Shown here: piece after piece, positions 17,669 through 26,289 of the stretch | Numbering within the stretch: the first letter of the stretch is position 1 | Layout: every line of letters starts with the position of its first letter | Source of the DNA: SZUA-368 sp028533045 | GTDB lineage: Bacteria > Spirochaetota > Spirochaetia > DSM-2461 | Reading direction: 5' to 3' | Assembly (NCBI GenBank): GCA_050031985.1 | Contig: JBNAIG010000011.1 | Coordinates: forward strand, 14,739 to 78,738 | DNA length: 64,000 bases | Made by a program: the position numbers and the translations under genes | Notes under the pieces: model-generated | The model's database searches: none | Seen by the model: only the letters and a program-made list of their open reading frames with translations | What the model was told of the DNA's origin: nothing

Positions 17669-18916
17669 ATGGAATTGGGAAAATACTCCATGGGCATTGG
17701 GGACCGCTTCAAAGAGGAAGGTACAGCCCAACTCAAGGCGATTAAACAGGCCGAGGCGGAAGGGATAATTATAACTCCCGTATGGAACCAGTCCGCCCGG
17801 GAGCACGACACAATCGGCTCCCTGCCGGTACACACCCGAATGGAAGCGGACGAAGCAGTATCTCTGTTGGGTTGGAACCATGATTACTTCGTAGACGCGG
17901 ACCATGTGAACCGGGAGACTCTTAAGCGCTTTACCACCCATTGCGACTTCTTCACCCTCGACGTGGCCTCTTTTATTGGAATAGCTCCGGCTAACGAGGA
18001 TGAACTGGCCGATGCTATTCTGGACTGTCGCTCCTTCGTGGGGGAGCTGCAGCTGGAGGGGCTGTCCGAGCCGGTGATTCTGACCGGGGACGGGATAGAC
18101 AGAACGGTGCGGGGGTATTTTTCCGCCACAAAAGAGGCGGCCGCCCTTTACCGCACGGTGGAAGAGAAAAAGGGGGCTGGGAACTTCATTACCGAAGTCT
18201 CCCTGGACGAATCGGATACACCCCAGAGTCGGGCGGATCTTTTTATCATTCTGGCCCTCTTGGCAAGAGAAGGGGTACCGGTCCAAACCATAGCCCCCCG
18301 TTTTTCCGGGGAATTCAACAAAGGCGTCGACTATGTGGGCGACCCGGAGCAGTTCGCCCGGGAGTTTGAGGCTGATTTAGCCGTTGTCTCCTACGCTGTG
18401 AAAACTCTGGATCTTCCCCAAAGCCTCAAGCTGAGTGTCCATTCGGGGAGCGACAAGTTTTCCCTCTACGGCCCCATTAATGCGGCCTTGAAAAAGTTTG
18501 ACGCCGGTCTCCACCTCAAAACCGCCGGGACCACCTGGCTGGAAGAAGTCATTGCCATTACGGAGAAGAGCTCCAACGGCTGGGACTTCTTCCGTAAGCT
18601 TTACGGGGAAGCCCTGGAGCGCTTTGATGAGCTCTGCGGCCCCTACAAGGAGGTTTTGGATATTAACAGGGAGAATCTTCCCAGCCTAAAAGCGCTCAAT
18701 AGCTGGTTCGGTGATGATTTTGCGGAGGCTCTGCGCCACGACCCGTCCCATCCCAAGTACAATAGGGACCTGCGCCAGCTTATGCACGTGAGTTACAAGC
18801 TGGCGGCGGAGAAGGGAAAGGATTTCTTCCCCCTTCTTAAGCAGGTTCGCTGGTTCCGGGAGCAGAATGTAATGGAGAATCTTTACGAGAGGCATATTAA
18901 GCCGATTTTTTATTAG
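17669..18916 (+). CDS. uxaE: Tagaturonate epimerase-family protein
   Basis: The 415-residue sequence resembles the UxaE family, which interconverts D-tagaturonate and D-fructuronate in galacturonate catabolism, linking the galacturonate branch to the glucuronate branch and finally to 2-keto-3-deoxygluconate. I recognise the overall pattern (early FVDADHVN, later LSVHSGSDKFSLY, HLKTAGTTWLEE, and the C-terminal HPKYNRDLRQLMHVSYKLAAE) rather than single catalytic residues. It is the last gene of the ABC-thioredoxin run, 11 bp after the previous stop. A kdgK-like kinase elsewhere in the window supports a hexuronate pathway. Confidence 0.8.
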   Translation: MELGKYSMGIGDRFKEEGTAQLKAIKQAEAEGIIITPVWNQSAREHDTIGSLPVHTRMEADEAVSLLGWNHDYFVDADHVNRETLKRFTTHCDFFTLDVASFIGIAPANEDELADAILDCRSFVGELQLEGLSEPVILTGDGIDRTVRGYFSATKEAAALYRTVEEKKGAGNFITEVSLDESDTPQSRADLFIILALLAREGVPVQTIAPRFSGEFNKGVDYVGDPEQFAREFEADLAVVSYAVKTLDLPQSLKLSVHSGSDKFSLYGPINAALKKFDAGLHLKTAGTTWLEEVIAITEKSSNGWDFFRKLYGEALERFDELCGPYKEVLDINRENLPSLKALNSWFGDDFAEALRHDPSHPKYNRDLRQLMHVSYKLAAEKGKDFFPLLKQVRWFREQNVMENLYERHIKPIFY

Positions 18917-18918
18917 GG

Positions 18919-18949
18919 ACCTTCCAAGAATCGAATATTCTTGGAAGGT
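18919..18949. terminator. Perfect 13-bp hairpin after uxaE
   Basis: ACCTTCCAAGAAT, loop CGAAT, then the exact complement. There is no T-tract on the plus strand, so termination is likely but unproven. It marks the left edge of the AT-rich patch; the 200 bases after it contain no recognisable gene or RNA. Confidence 0.55.
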
Positions 18950-19148
18950 GAACCTCAGATTCAAAGGTAATATGCACTTACCCATAATTCAATTCAACAT
19001 CTTATTCATCTAATGATGAAGGATAAATCCGCATGCTTTTTCTTCTTTGACCATGCTACATAGTTATTGGAATCAATAATTGAATAGAGTTAGTATTGAA
19101 TACGAAGGACGAATCTAGCATGTGGAATTGAGTATCATAATCGTAGAA

Positions 19149-19895
19149 TCAAAGACCTAGATAAAGGCCATATAATGTGCCAGTATAACTACCACTCGTG
19201 ACGGCTGTACTTGTTAACATATATATAGAGGTTAAACTGTCGCCAACAACTGAATAGGTATCTTCTGTCGTGCCATTTGTTAGTCCGTCACTTGTATTTC
19301 TTATTGTTAATGTTACTTCTTCATCAGTGGCAGGATCACAAAAAAGAATGATTTCTTCACCATCTGTAAGATCAGATTCTACAAGGGTCGTCGATCCTAA
19401 GTATGCCGATGTAATAGTAGTAAAACCTGTCTGATTTTTAAAAGAAATGACTCCTGCATCATCAAAAAAGCTAAGTGTCCCAGATTGGCTAGTATCCGTG
19501 CAAACAACATTTGTTGAAGAATCAAGTTCGAAATAGTTACTACCGGATATAAAATTTCCCCCTTCTACAGGTATGAACATGCTACTTGTTCTAAAATTAT
19601 ACTCATCCGAACCAACATCAAGAACAAAATAAATATAGTCTCCATCAGGATCAGTATCAATACTTAATTTTGTACTATTCCCAAATCCTTCATACTCATT
19701 TTCTTGATAAATTATTGAGGATATATCCGATACGGAACTTTCGATTTGTATATCCATCTCTACAGTTCCACTATCAGAATCTGTACTGTCTGAATCCGTA
19801 CTATCTGAAGATGAATCCGTAGGCGATCCACATGATGCAAAAACAAGCAGGAATAGAATTAATAAGTTAACACCCATTTTTTTAAAAAAAATCAT
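19149..19895 (-). CDS. AT-rich Ser/Thr/Asp-rich lipoprotein
   Basis: About 248 residues from the ATG at 19895, chosen because AAGGAG lies nine bases before it; in-frame ATGs further up add no signal. The signal ends in LVFASC, a good lipobox with Cys as anchor, followed by a low-complexity Ser-Thr-Asp linker (about 25 residues) and a beta-rich domain without recognised motif. Base composition is far more AT-rich than the uxaE or ABC genes. It is divergent from an XRE regulator across 84 bp that hold a palindrome, so it is probably the regulator's target. Function unknown. Confidence 0.72.
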   Translation of the reverse strand: MIFFKKMGVNLLILFLLVFASCGSPTDSSSDSTDSDSTDSDSGTVEMDIQIESSVSDISSIIYQENEYEGFGNSTKLSIDTDPDGDYIYFVLDVGSDEYNFRTSSMFIPVEGGNFISGSNYFELDSSTNVVCTDTSQSGTLSFFDDAGVISFKNQTGFTTITSAYLGSTTLVESDLTDGEEIILFCDPATDEEVTLTIRNTSDGLTNGTTEDTYSVVGDSLTSIYMLTSTAVTSGSYTGTLYGLYLGL

Positions 19896-19944
19896 ATTTT
19901 CTTTCTCCTTCATTTTGTGGTCTCTAAATAGACACACGTTATAT

Positions 19945-19961
19945 GCGTGTATGATACACGC
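19945..19961. promoter_or_regulatory. Palindromic operator between divergent lipoprotein and XRE genes
   Basis: GCGTGTATGATACACGC has perfect 7-bp arms around TGA. A further half-site ACACG at 19934-19938 makes an overlapping inverted repeat with CGTGT at 19946-19950. The palindrome lies just upstream of a TATAGT box (19963-19968), i.e. inside the -35/-10 spacer of the XRE gene, a typical position for autorepression. Confidence 0.65.
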
Positions 19962-19979
19962 TTATAGTTAGGCGCGTCA

Positions 19980-20321
19980 ATGTTTTTTTTAGAATATAAT
20001 GCTCCTAAGATGAAAGATGAGTCTTGTTTACAGTTAATAGTCATTAATAATGTAAAGCGATTGAGAAAACGTAAGGGAATTTCTCAAATGAAATTAGCTG
20101 AGTTATGTAATTTATCATCAGGATACATTGGAGATATAGAAGCAGGAAAAACTTCACCTTCTCTAAGAACTATTGAGAAAATAGCAAATGCTTTTGAAAT
20201 TAACGCATACATACTTCTCGCTGAGGATGAGGGTTATGATAGCATAAAAGATGACCAAACAGAACAGCTCATTAACCAAGTGGGTGAGGTCATCAAAAAA
20301 TATTATACTGATAAAAAATAA
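19980..20321 (+). CDS. XRE-family helix-turn-helix regulator
   Basis: 113-residue protein. An HTH_3 domain spans about residues 20-80: IVINNVKRLRKRKGISQ, MKLAELCNLSSGYIGDIE with the turn, and AGKTSPSLRTIEKIANAFE. The C-terminal ~30 residues are charged and probably helical (DDQTEQLINQVGEVIKKYY), perhaps for dimerisation. AT-rich like the divergent lipoprotein gene. A TATAGT box ends 11 bases before the ATG and no ribosome site is seen; an in-frame ATG at 20010 is an alternative start. Expected to bind the 17-bp palindrome and control itself and the lipoprotein gene. Confidence 0.82.
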   Translation: MFFLEYNAPKMKDESCLQLIVINNVKRLRKRKGISQMKLAELCNLSSGYIGDIEAGKTSPSLRTIEKIANAFEINAYILLAEDEGYDSIKDDQTEQLINQVGEVIKKYYTDKK

Positions 20322-20360
20322 TATCAGGGAGTATTAAGCTTAAGGATTGGGAACATTAGC

Positions 20361-20876
20361 TTAATCGATCGATAAGCGGGAAACCCGAATAATCTTGTCA
20401 ACCGTTTCCTCAAGGGGGGAGTCCTCTGCTATGGTGACTTCATTCCCGGGGAAACGCATGGTTGAGCCGGGATACCACTCCCTCATGGCATCATCGTCAA
20501 AGAGAAAATTCCCCTCCCGGGAGTGATGCCGCCGGATAGTTTCTTCAAGGCTGATGTCAAAGTAAAACATATGGCTTTCCCCGGGGTGGTTTTCCACCAG
20601 TCTTTTAAGAATGTCTTCATAGGAACGGAGGCTTAGTATACCCTCCAGGATGACATCGTAACCGGCTTCCAGGGCGGCAGCCGTATTGTGCTCAATCATT
20701 TTATGAATAACCTGGGAATTCGGTTTACTTCCCCCGCCGGCGGGTTTGAAAATGAAGCGGTAGTAATCCTGATGAATGATAGTCGCACGATTTGCCGCTT
20801 TTTCAAACAACTGTTTTGCCACGGTCGTCTTTCCCGATGCCGAGGGTCCTCGAAGCACAATAAGCTTATTATCCAT
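20361..20876 (-). CDS. P-loop kinase, zeta-toxin/AAA_33-like
   Basis: 171 residues: Walker A GPSASGKTT (10-18), a downstream acidic strand GYDVILEGILS, and an Arg-rich lid segment TIRRHHSREGNF. This is the layout of small-molecule or nucleotide kinases related to zeta toxins and chloramphenicol phosphotransferase. No antitoxin ORF is adjacent; its neighbour is an AEC carrier 5 bp upstream in the same direction, so a metabolic or resistance kinase is more likely than a toxin. The substrate cannot be read from sequence. Confidence 0.72.
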   Translation of the reverse strand: MDNKLIVLRGPSASGKTTVAKQLFEKAANRATIIHQDYYRFIFKPAGGGSKPNSQVIHKMIEHNTAAALEAGYDVILEGILSLRSYEDILKRLVENHPGESHMFYFDISLEETIRRHHSREGNFLFDDDAMREWYPGSTMRFPGNEVTIAEDSPLEETVDKIIRVSRLSID

Positions 20877-20881
20877 CTTGC

Positions 20882-21829
20882 TTAAATAATCCCCATTCCG
20901 TTCATAACCGCCAGTCCGCCTCCAATCGTCAGAAGGGAGAAGAGGGTGGTCATGGTTATAATGTCAGCGGTGAGTTCCGTATCGTTTTCCAGAGCGGCGG
21001 CCATGGCGAAGGAGGCCACAGCTGTAGGGCTTCCGGTGAGGATAAAGACAACTGCCAGAGTTTCCCCTTCCACCTTAAGAAAATAGGCCAGGACCAGTGC
21101 CACCGCAGGAACCAGAATCAGTTTGTAAAAGGACGCGGAGGCAGTGGGAATCCAGTGGGATTTGAGATTGCTGATTTTAAGAGTTCCCCCAATACCCAGA
21201 AGAGCCAGGGGCAGGGTCATCTTGGCCAGGTAAGAAAGGGAGGTCGCCACCAGGGTGGGAAGCTTAATCTTAAGAAGGGAGAAGAGTATTCCCAGGACAA
21301 TGGCTATGATGAGAGGGTTGGTGATGATTTTAAAAAGGGAGCTTTTGAGTCTTCCCTTTCTGTCTCCCGATTGGTTCCACCCGGTAAGGGCAATAACCGA
21401 AAGGATGTTGAACAGGGGAATCATGAAGGCGAGAAGTCCCGCCCCCGTGGCGGCCCCCGTATCGCCCAGGGCCCGTTCTATCACAGCCATGCCGAATATG
21501 GCCAGGTTTCCCCGGTTGGAGGCCTGCACAAAGGCGCCCCGCTGGTTATCGGCGGCACAGAACAGCCCCGAAGTGATCCAGGAAATCAGGAAGACGGCCA
21601 TGGTGGACACAAAGGCAATAAGATAGAGCTTCCCGTTAAAAAGGGAGGCAAAATCAGTCTTATACACAATGGAAAAAAGTGAGGCCGGCAGGGCCAAGTT
21701 AAAAACCACTTTGCTGGAGGTTCGAATGAAGGCATCGTCAATAAGACCCTTGCGGCGGGAAATGATACCCACCAAAATAATAAGGAAAACGGGAATAATA
21801 ACATTGGCACTATATATTAAGCTGTTCAT
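20882..21829 (-). CDS. AEC-family transporter (auxin efflux carrier superfamily)
   Basis: 315-residue inner-membrane protein with about ten hydrophobic segments in two five-helix halves, the AEC fold. Typical features are the first helix IPVFLIILVGIISRRKGLI and a C-terminal TGSPTAVASFAMAAALEND. AEC proteins move small organic anions, e.g. malate or malonate; the substrate here is unknown. The mRNA looks leaderless (see promoter at 21836). The zeta-like kinase follows after 5 bp. A second AEC gene at 28742 is a distant paralogue. Confidence 0.85.
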   Translation of the reverse strand: MNSLIYSANVIIPVFLIILVGIISRRKGLIDDAFIRTSSKVVFNLALPASLFSIVYKTDFASLFNGKLYLIAFVSTMAVFLISWITSGLFCAADNQRGAFVQASNRGNLAIFGMAVIERALGDTGAATGAGLLAFMIPLFNILSVIALTGWNQSGDRKGRLKSSLFKIITNPLIIAIVLGILFSLLKIKLPTLVATSLSYLAKMTLPLALLGIGGTLKISNLKSHWIPTASASFYKLILVPAVALVLAYFLKVEGETLAVVFILTGSPTAVASFAMAAALENDTELTADIITMTTLFSLLTIGGGLAVMNGMGII

Positions 21830-21835
21830 ATGGCT

Positions 21836-21864
21836 ATGATAGGTGGAAAGATCGGGAGATTCAA
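21836..21864 (-). promoter_or_regulatory. Promoter for a leaderless AEC transporter mRNA
   Basis: Minus strand: -35 TTGAAT (21864-21859), 17 bases, -10 TATCAT (21841-21836), then six bases to the ATG at 21829. No Shine-Dalgarno. The -35 lies in the leader of the divergent kinase gene. Confidence 0.62.
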
Positions 21865-21892
21865 GATAGAATAGGGGCAGGGAAAGGAGATT

Positions 21893-23638
21893 ATGCCTAA
21901 ATTACCCCAAAGTATTGGTGCTTTTACCGTTCTTGAGTCTCTGGGACGGGGCGGGACAAGTCAGGTTTACAAAGCGGTACATCCGGAACTCAAAAAAACG
22001 GTGGTTCTCAAAAAACTGACCCTCAAGGGAGCGGGCCCCGTAAAGGAACGCTTTCAGAGGGAGGCTGACTTGATGATGGGCTTTAATCACGAGCACATCG
22101 TTAAGGTTTACGATATCTTCAAAGAGGGGAGCAGCTGGATTATCGTTCAGGAGTTTGTGGACGGCCCCAATCTGGAGGATATTATTAACCGTCGCGGCGG
22201 GCTGGGCAAGAAAGGAGCTCTTTCCGTTGTCGTTCAATGTCTCAAGGCCCTCGTTTATATTCACAAGCAGGGGGTCGTACACCGGGATATTAAGCCCTCC
22301 AATATATTCCTTACCACAAAGGGAAAGGTCAAACTGGGCGATTTTGGTATCGCCTCTCGCCTGGACGGAGGAAAGGGGCTCACCCGGGAAGGGGCCGCTC
22401 TGGGAACTCCCGACTTTATGGCTCCCGAACAGGCTTTGGACCCGGCTTCGGTAGACGGACGGGCCGACTTGTATGCCCTGGCCCTTACCTGGTACGAGGC
22501 GTGGACCGGAGAACCCTGGCCCCGGCGGGGGCGGGTAGCCGGTGAGGTGCGTTTTTCTCTGGCCGGAGGTTTTGTGCGCAAGGGAGCCCGGAAAAATCGC
22601 CTTTTCCGCTTTCGTTCGGCCCGTTCCCTTCTTATACAAATCAGGCTCCTTCTCTTTCCTCTGCTTATGGGAGGCCGCCAGTTCATCAGTCTCTCCCCAA
22701 AGTCTTCTGACAAGAAAGAGTTAAATCAATCTGGGAAATCAGGCCGCCCTTATCTTCTTCCCCTTTTCCTGATAACGGCCCTTTTTCTGGCAGTGGGGGG
22801 ACGCTATCTCTACTTTAATACCCTGGGGAACCGACGCTACAGCCGTTTGGCCGTGGAGATTCCCTATACAATAAATACGGCCGACTGGTACCGGAAAGAG
22901 GCCAGGCTGATTCTCTATCGCCACGGAGAGGGGGGCGAGATGCACCGGGAGCGGCGCTTTATCCTTATTAACCGGCGGGATCGGGAGCGTTTAAGTACCC
23001 GTCCCGTTTTTCTTGCAAAGGGGAGTTACCGCCTGCGTCTTACCCTGCCCGACAGGGAAGAGTGGCACCGCTTTTACCTGGACGATGAGGACCTCCTTTT
23101 TACCATGGACCGGCTGGATTTCCCTCTCACCCCCCTTAGGATAGATGCCGTTGTATTTGACAGCCTTAGCGGGGAAAGCCTCGATTCGGCCCGGATAGAA
23201 TTGATCGCCGGGGAGGAACGGGTCCCCTTGAACGGGCCTCTTCCTGTTATTCCCGGCGAGACTACCTTGCTTTCCGTTAGCGCCCCCGGTTATGAGGAAC
23301 TGGTGCAGGAAATCCGTCCCGCCCCATCCCAGAGGGAACTGAAACTGCGCCTGGGGCTCCTGCCGGAAGCGGCCCGGCTTGTTCTTAAACGTCCCGCCGG
23401 AAGCGGTGATGTGCCGGGCTGGCAGAAGAGTATTGCCATTGACGGTTCGCCGGACTATCTCTCCTGGGAGGGGGAACCCCACTGGGCTCGAGCCGAATGG
23501 GAAGGCTTGGAAATGGTCCTGTTTCTGGCGCCGGGGAAACATAGGGTGGAAGTGGCCCTGCCCGGGGAAGAGGGACGAACAGTTTCTAAAGAGTGGAATA
23601 TGAGAGCCGGGAAGAGTTATACCCTTTACGCCGAGTAA
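21893..23638 (+). CDS. Membrane-anchored Ser/Thr protein kinase with extracytoplasmic domain
   Basis: 581 residues. A Hanks-type kinase (about 10-215) shows the glycine loop LGRGGTSQVYKA, the ATP lysine in VVLKKL, catalytic HRDIKPSN, DFG and APEQ, so it should be active. The C-lobe after ADLYALALTWYEAWTGE is short and basic. One membrane helix (about 283-300) leads to ~280 residues outside the membrane with repeated strand-rich units resembling PEGA-type domains. AAAGGAG lies before the ATG. It may sense the envelope or sugars; no matching phosphatase is in the window. Confidence 0.85.
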   Translation: MPKLPQSIGAFTVLESLGRGGTSQVYKAVHPELKKTVVLKKLTLKGAGPVKERFQREADLMMGFNHEHIVKVYDIFKEGSSWIIVQEFVDGPNLEDIINRRGGLGKKGALSVVVQCLKALVYIHKQGVVHRDIKPSNIFLTTKGKVKLGDFGIASRLDGGKGLTREGAALGTPDFMAPEQALDPASVDGRADLYALALTWYEAWTGEPWPRRGRVAGEVRFSLAGGFVRKGARKNRLFRFRSARSLLIQIRLLLFPLLMGGRQFISLSPKSSDKKELNQSGKSGRPYLLPLFLITALFLAVGGRYLYFNTLGNRRYSRLAVEIPYTINTADWYRKEARLILYRHGEGGEMHRERRFILINRRDRERLSTRPVFLAKGSYRLRLTLPDREEWHRFYLDDEDLLFTMDRLDFPLTPLRIDAVVFDSLSGESLDSARIELIAGEERVPLNGPLPVIPGETTLLSVSAPGYEELVQEIRPAPSQRELKLRLGLLPEAARLVLKRPAGSGDVPGWQKSIAIDGSPDYLSWEGEPHWARAEWEGLEMVLFLAPGKHRVEVALPGEEGRTVSKEWNMRAGKSYTLYAE

Positions 23639-23647
23639 GAACCGAAC

Positions 23648-25324
23648 CTATTGGGCTGTGTTCATATCCAGAAGGGCTTCGTACTTGGGCGCATCGGAAT
23701 AGCCTTCCTCGATTTGGTCCAAACTTTCCAGATGCCCCCAGGAACCGTACTGGCTCTCCCTTTCCGAGGCGTAGTTATAGGCCATAAAGAGCTGGCAGTC
23801 CACCTCTTCCTCTGTCTGGACCGAGAAATTATTAACATAAAGGTTGTACATATAATTGGTGACCTGGAAGTCGTAGAGCATCTGGCTGTAGTCCCACTCC
23901 AGTTGGCTGTAGGACTGCATATGCTGCCCTCCCTCGTAGCAGATATAATCCACCCCGTAGTCGGTGGCAATCGCCGCAGCGGAACGGGCCCAGTCAAAAG
24001 AACCGTCGTCCTCGGAATTCTCCATGACGTCTTCGTACATTTGGGCGTAGCTGAGCTCATTATTTTCGGAAAGCTCTACCCACTCCTCATGCTGGGTGGT
24101 AGAGAAATAGAAATAGCCCGAACAGGTGAGGGCATCCACGTTGGTGGAGTACTCGTTCATGGCCCAGTCAAGGACGGTACTGTTGAGGGCATCATAGCCC
24201 AGCTGGCCCGAAACGATGCGTACTATTCTTTCGCTCTCGGTACCAAAAACATCTTCCCATAAGCCTATGGTTCGGGCCATCATATAGCCCATTTTTCTGT
24301 ACTGGTAGTATCCCGCGTCTCCAATCTCTTCCAGTTCGGCCAGAACCTCATCATCGGCCACGGGGATGTCATCGCTCCCGTTATTGGTGAGCCAGGAGGC
24401 TTGATCGAACTGCCAGTTCCAGACCTCGTTGGAGTACTCCACATAGACTTTCAGGTTGGAGTCCAGGTCATCATAGAAGAGCTGGGCCAGAGTGCTGATG
24501 TAGTCGTTGCTGGCGGCATGGGGCACACAAATCCAGGCGTCGCATTGAAGTTCGTTACACAGGTCAATGATATATTCCCAGGCCGTTTCCCCCGCCTGGG
24601 TGTAGTAGGTAGAACTTCTTCTGTCCTCCCATTCGCTTACCTCACTGTCGTTAGTTCCGGTCAAATCCATAAATCTCAGGCAGTGAAAGTCCTCTAGTCC
24701 TTCCAGGAACAGGTAGTGAAAGGTATCGTAACCTCCCGCTTCCACCAATGCCTCGTATTCATCGTTGTTGGTCACGGCAAAATCCTCGTGGATGATGTGC
24801 ATATTGGTTATGGGGTCGGAGGCGTCGCTGTACTCCATATTTATCCAGATATTATTCCCGTTCCCTGTGAGCGTGACATAGTATCCTTCATCATCGGACT
24901 CGGCATAGCCGCTTAGAGTTCCGGTCCCGTCGTAAAAAATACGGTAATTTCCCGCCGGATAGTTGTCGTTTATCATAAAGCGGACCATGCTTTCGTTACC
25001 GTCCGAGGTAGATTGGGGGAGGTAGGTGGGGTAGCCGTCGTCATCCACTTCTATCTCATCGGTATAGCCCGACTCCCACTCGCTTCCGGCATAGGTTTTG
25101 AAGGAACTGGCCGTGGTCATTACATCGCTAAAAACATAGCAGAGATTGCTGGCGCTTATATCGGGAATATTCATCCCCATGGGCAATTCGATCCCGCTGC
25201 TGTCTAATCGATTCGCATCGTCATAAATACTTGTCGATTCGGAGCCTGTAAACCACGAGCAGCCGGAGAGGAGGAGAAGAAATATTCCGTAGCTTATGAT
25301 TGGTTTGAGAGATTTCATTGTCAT
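23648..25324 (-). CDS. Predicted secreted glycoside hydrolase-like lipoprotein
   Basis: 558 residues with a lipoprotein signal (IFLLLLSGC). After an N-terminal beta-rich part (about 40-170), the sequence matches a family usually named cellulose-binding domain protein: VEYSNEVWNW, whose Asn-Glu fits the acid/base of clan GH-A, then VFGTESERIVRIVSGQ, and YEGGQH, whose Glu fits the nucleophile. I therefore infer a TIM-barrel glycosidase on the outer face of the cell; polysaccharide specificity is unknown. Convergent with the kinase gene (10 bp). Confidence 0.65.
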   Translation of the reverse strand: MTMKSLKPIISYGIFLLLLSGCSWFTGSESTSIYDDANRLDSSGIELPMGMNIPDISASNLCYVFSDVMTTASSFKTYAGSEWESGYTDEIEVDDDGYPTYLPQSTSDGNESMVRFMINDNYPAGNYRIFYDGTGTLSGYAESDDEGYYVTLTGNGNNIWINMEYSDASDPITNMHIIHEDFAVTNNDEYEALVEAGGYDTFHYLFLEGLEDFHCLRFMDLTGTNDSEVSEWEDRRSSTYYTQAGETAWEYIIDLCNELQCDAWICVPHAASNDYISTLAQLFYDDLDSNLKVYVEYSNEVWNWQFDQASWLTNNGSDDIPVADDEVLAELEEIGDAGYYQYRKMGYMMARTIGLWEDVFGTESERIVRIVSGQLGYDALNSTVLDWAMNEYSTNVDALTCSGYFYFSTTQHEEWVELSENNELSYAQMYEDVMENSEDDGSFDWARSAAAIATDYGVDYICYEGGQHMQSYSQLEWDYSQMLYDFQVTNYMYNLYVNNFSVQTEEEVDCQLFMAYNYASERESQYGSWGHLESLDQIEEGYSDAPKYEALLDMNTAQ

Positions 25325-25377
25325 GTACCACCGCCGGTTGATTTTTATTCAATATACCCCGGAGGGCGGTAAAATAA

Positions 25378-26289
25378 CTATTTTTTCCGGATTAAAATAT
25401 CCCGGTTTTCCCGTAAGAGTCCCAAAGTTTCCAAATCTTTCACAAAGCGCATGCCGTCCTTGTAGTAACCGGCGGTCTTCTTAAGCTCCGGGGCTTTTTC
25501 CTGCCAGTAGCGGTTAAAAAGAACCATGGCGCATTCCCGGGCGTATTTGGCGAAGAGGGAGGCCAGAGCCGTTTCCAGGGCAAAGCCGTCGGCACCTACG
25601 AGGAATTTTATCGTTCGGTTCCCCGAGCGGTAGGTAGAGACCTTTGCCAGTTCTTCCAGGGCCTGGAGCGGTTTTCCCGGAAGAAGAGAGAGAAGCCAGT
25701 CCCCGTAGAAGCGCCGTCCCCCCTGCCGGTCCACGGTCAGGATGAGATCATCTTCCTTAAGCGCTTCTTCCATAAATGGGCCAATCAGTTCCTGGCAGAG
25801 GGTGCTTTTGTTGCTGTATCTGTCCAGCCCCCGGTTGAATTCGGCAGCGATGATGAAACGCAGGCCTATGTGTTTAAGGCGGATGTCATTCGCCTCCATT
25901 ACTTCCTGAATCCGGGTGGTTCCCTGCTGGATCTCCTCTTCCGGGGCCAGGAGGGGCAGTTTTAATTCGGCCGCTCCTTTGAACCAGGGTATTTCGTTCC
26001 ATGGGTCATGGCTCAGATTATTGAGAAAGTCGGCAAAATTATCCGCCTTCCCGTGGAGAAGGCCGTAGAAGGCCAAAACGCTTTTTTCCAGTTCCCTAAT
26101 CCCTTTGGCAGGGGTGTAGAGCTTTTTGCTGTCCCCCACGGCGATTTTACCCGCCTCGGGGGTGGAGGATACCCCATCGGCAAGGAGGGCGTAGAGGTTC
26201 TCCCCGGAAGAGGAGAAAAGGGTCAGTCCGGCACAGTAGGGTCCCAGTACGGGGCCCAGACCGGCCTCATCAATGCCGCCTAGAATCAT
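25378..26289 (-). CDS. Divergent RNase HII-like protein
   Basis: 303 residues. The N-terminus GGIDEAGLGPVLGPY mirrors the RNase HII catalytic start (Asp-Glu), DSKKL follows at the usual place, LTVDRQGGR supplies a third Asp, and ADGFALETALASLFAKYARE matches the RNase HII block with Asp and AAASILAK. All four acidic catalytic positions thus appear present, but the protein is ~100 residues longer, with a helical insertion between DSKKL and VDRQ. It could cleave RNA-DNA hybrids or act on another nucleic acid. Its start overlaps the end of the upstream gene by 4 bp. Confidence 0.72.
   Translation of the reverse strand: MILGGIDEAGLGPVLGPYCAGLTLFSSSGENLYALLADGVSSTPEAGKIAVGDSKKLYTPAKGIRELEKSVLAFYGLLHGKADNFADFLNNLSHDPWNEIPWFKGAAELKLPLLAPEEEIQQGTTRIQEVMEANDIRLKHIGLRFIIAAEFNRGLDRYSNKSTLCQELIGPFMEEALKEDDLILTVDRQGGRRFYGDWLLSLLPGKPLQALEELAKVSTYRSGNRTIKFLVGADGFALETALASLFAKYARECAMVLFNRYWQEKAPELKKTAGYYKDGMRFVKDLETLGLLRENRDILIRKK

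Noticed and set aside
20361..20876. Zeta-type toxin of a toxin-antitoxin pair
   Set aside because: No small antitoxin ORF is adjacent; it is coupled to a transporter gene, so a metabolic kinase is more likely.
23651..24262. 203-codon ORF opposite the glycosidase-like lipoprotein
   Set aside because: No ribosome site, no recognisable domain, and the opposite strand encodes a protein with signal peptide and conserved motifs.
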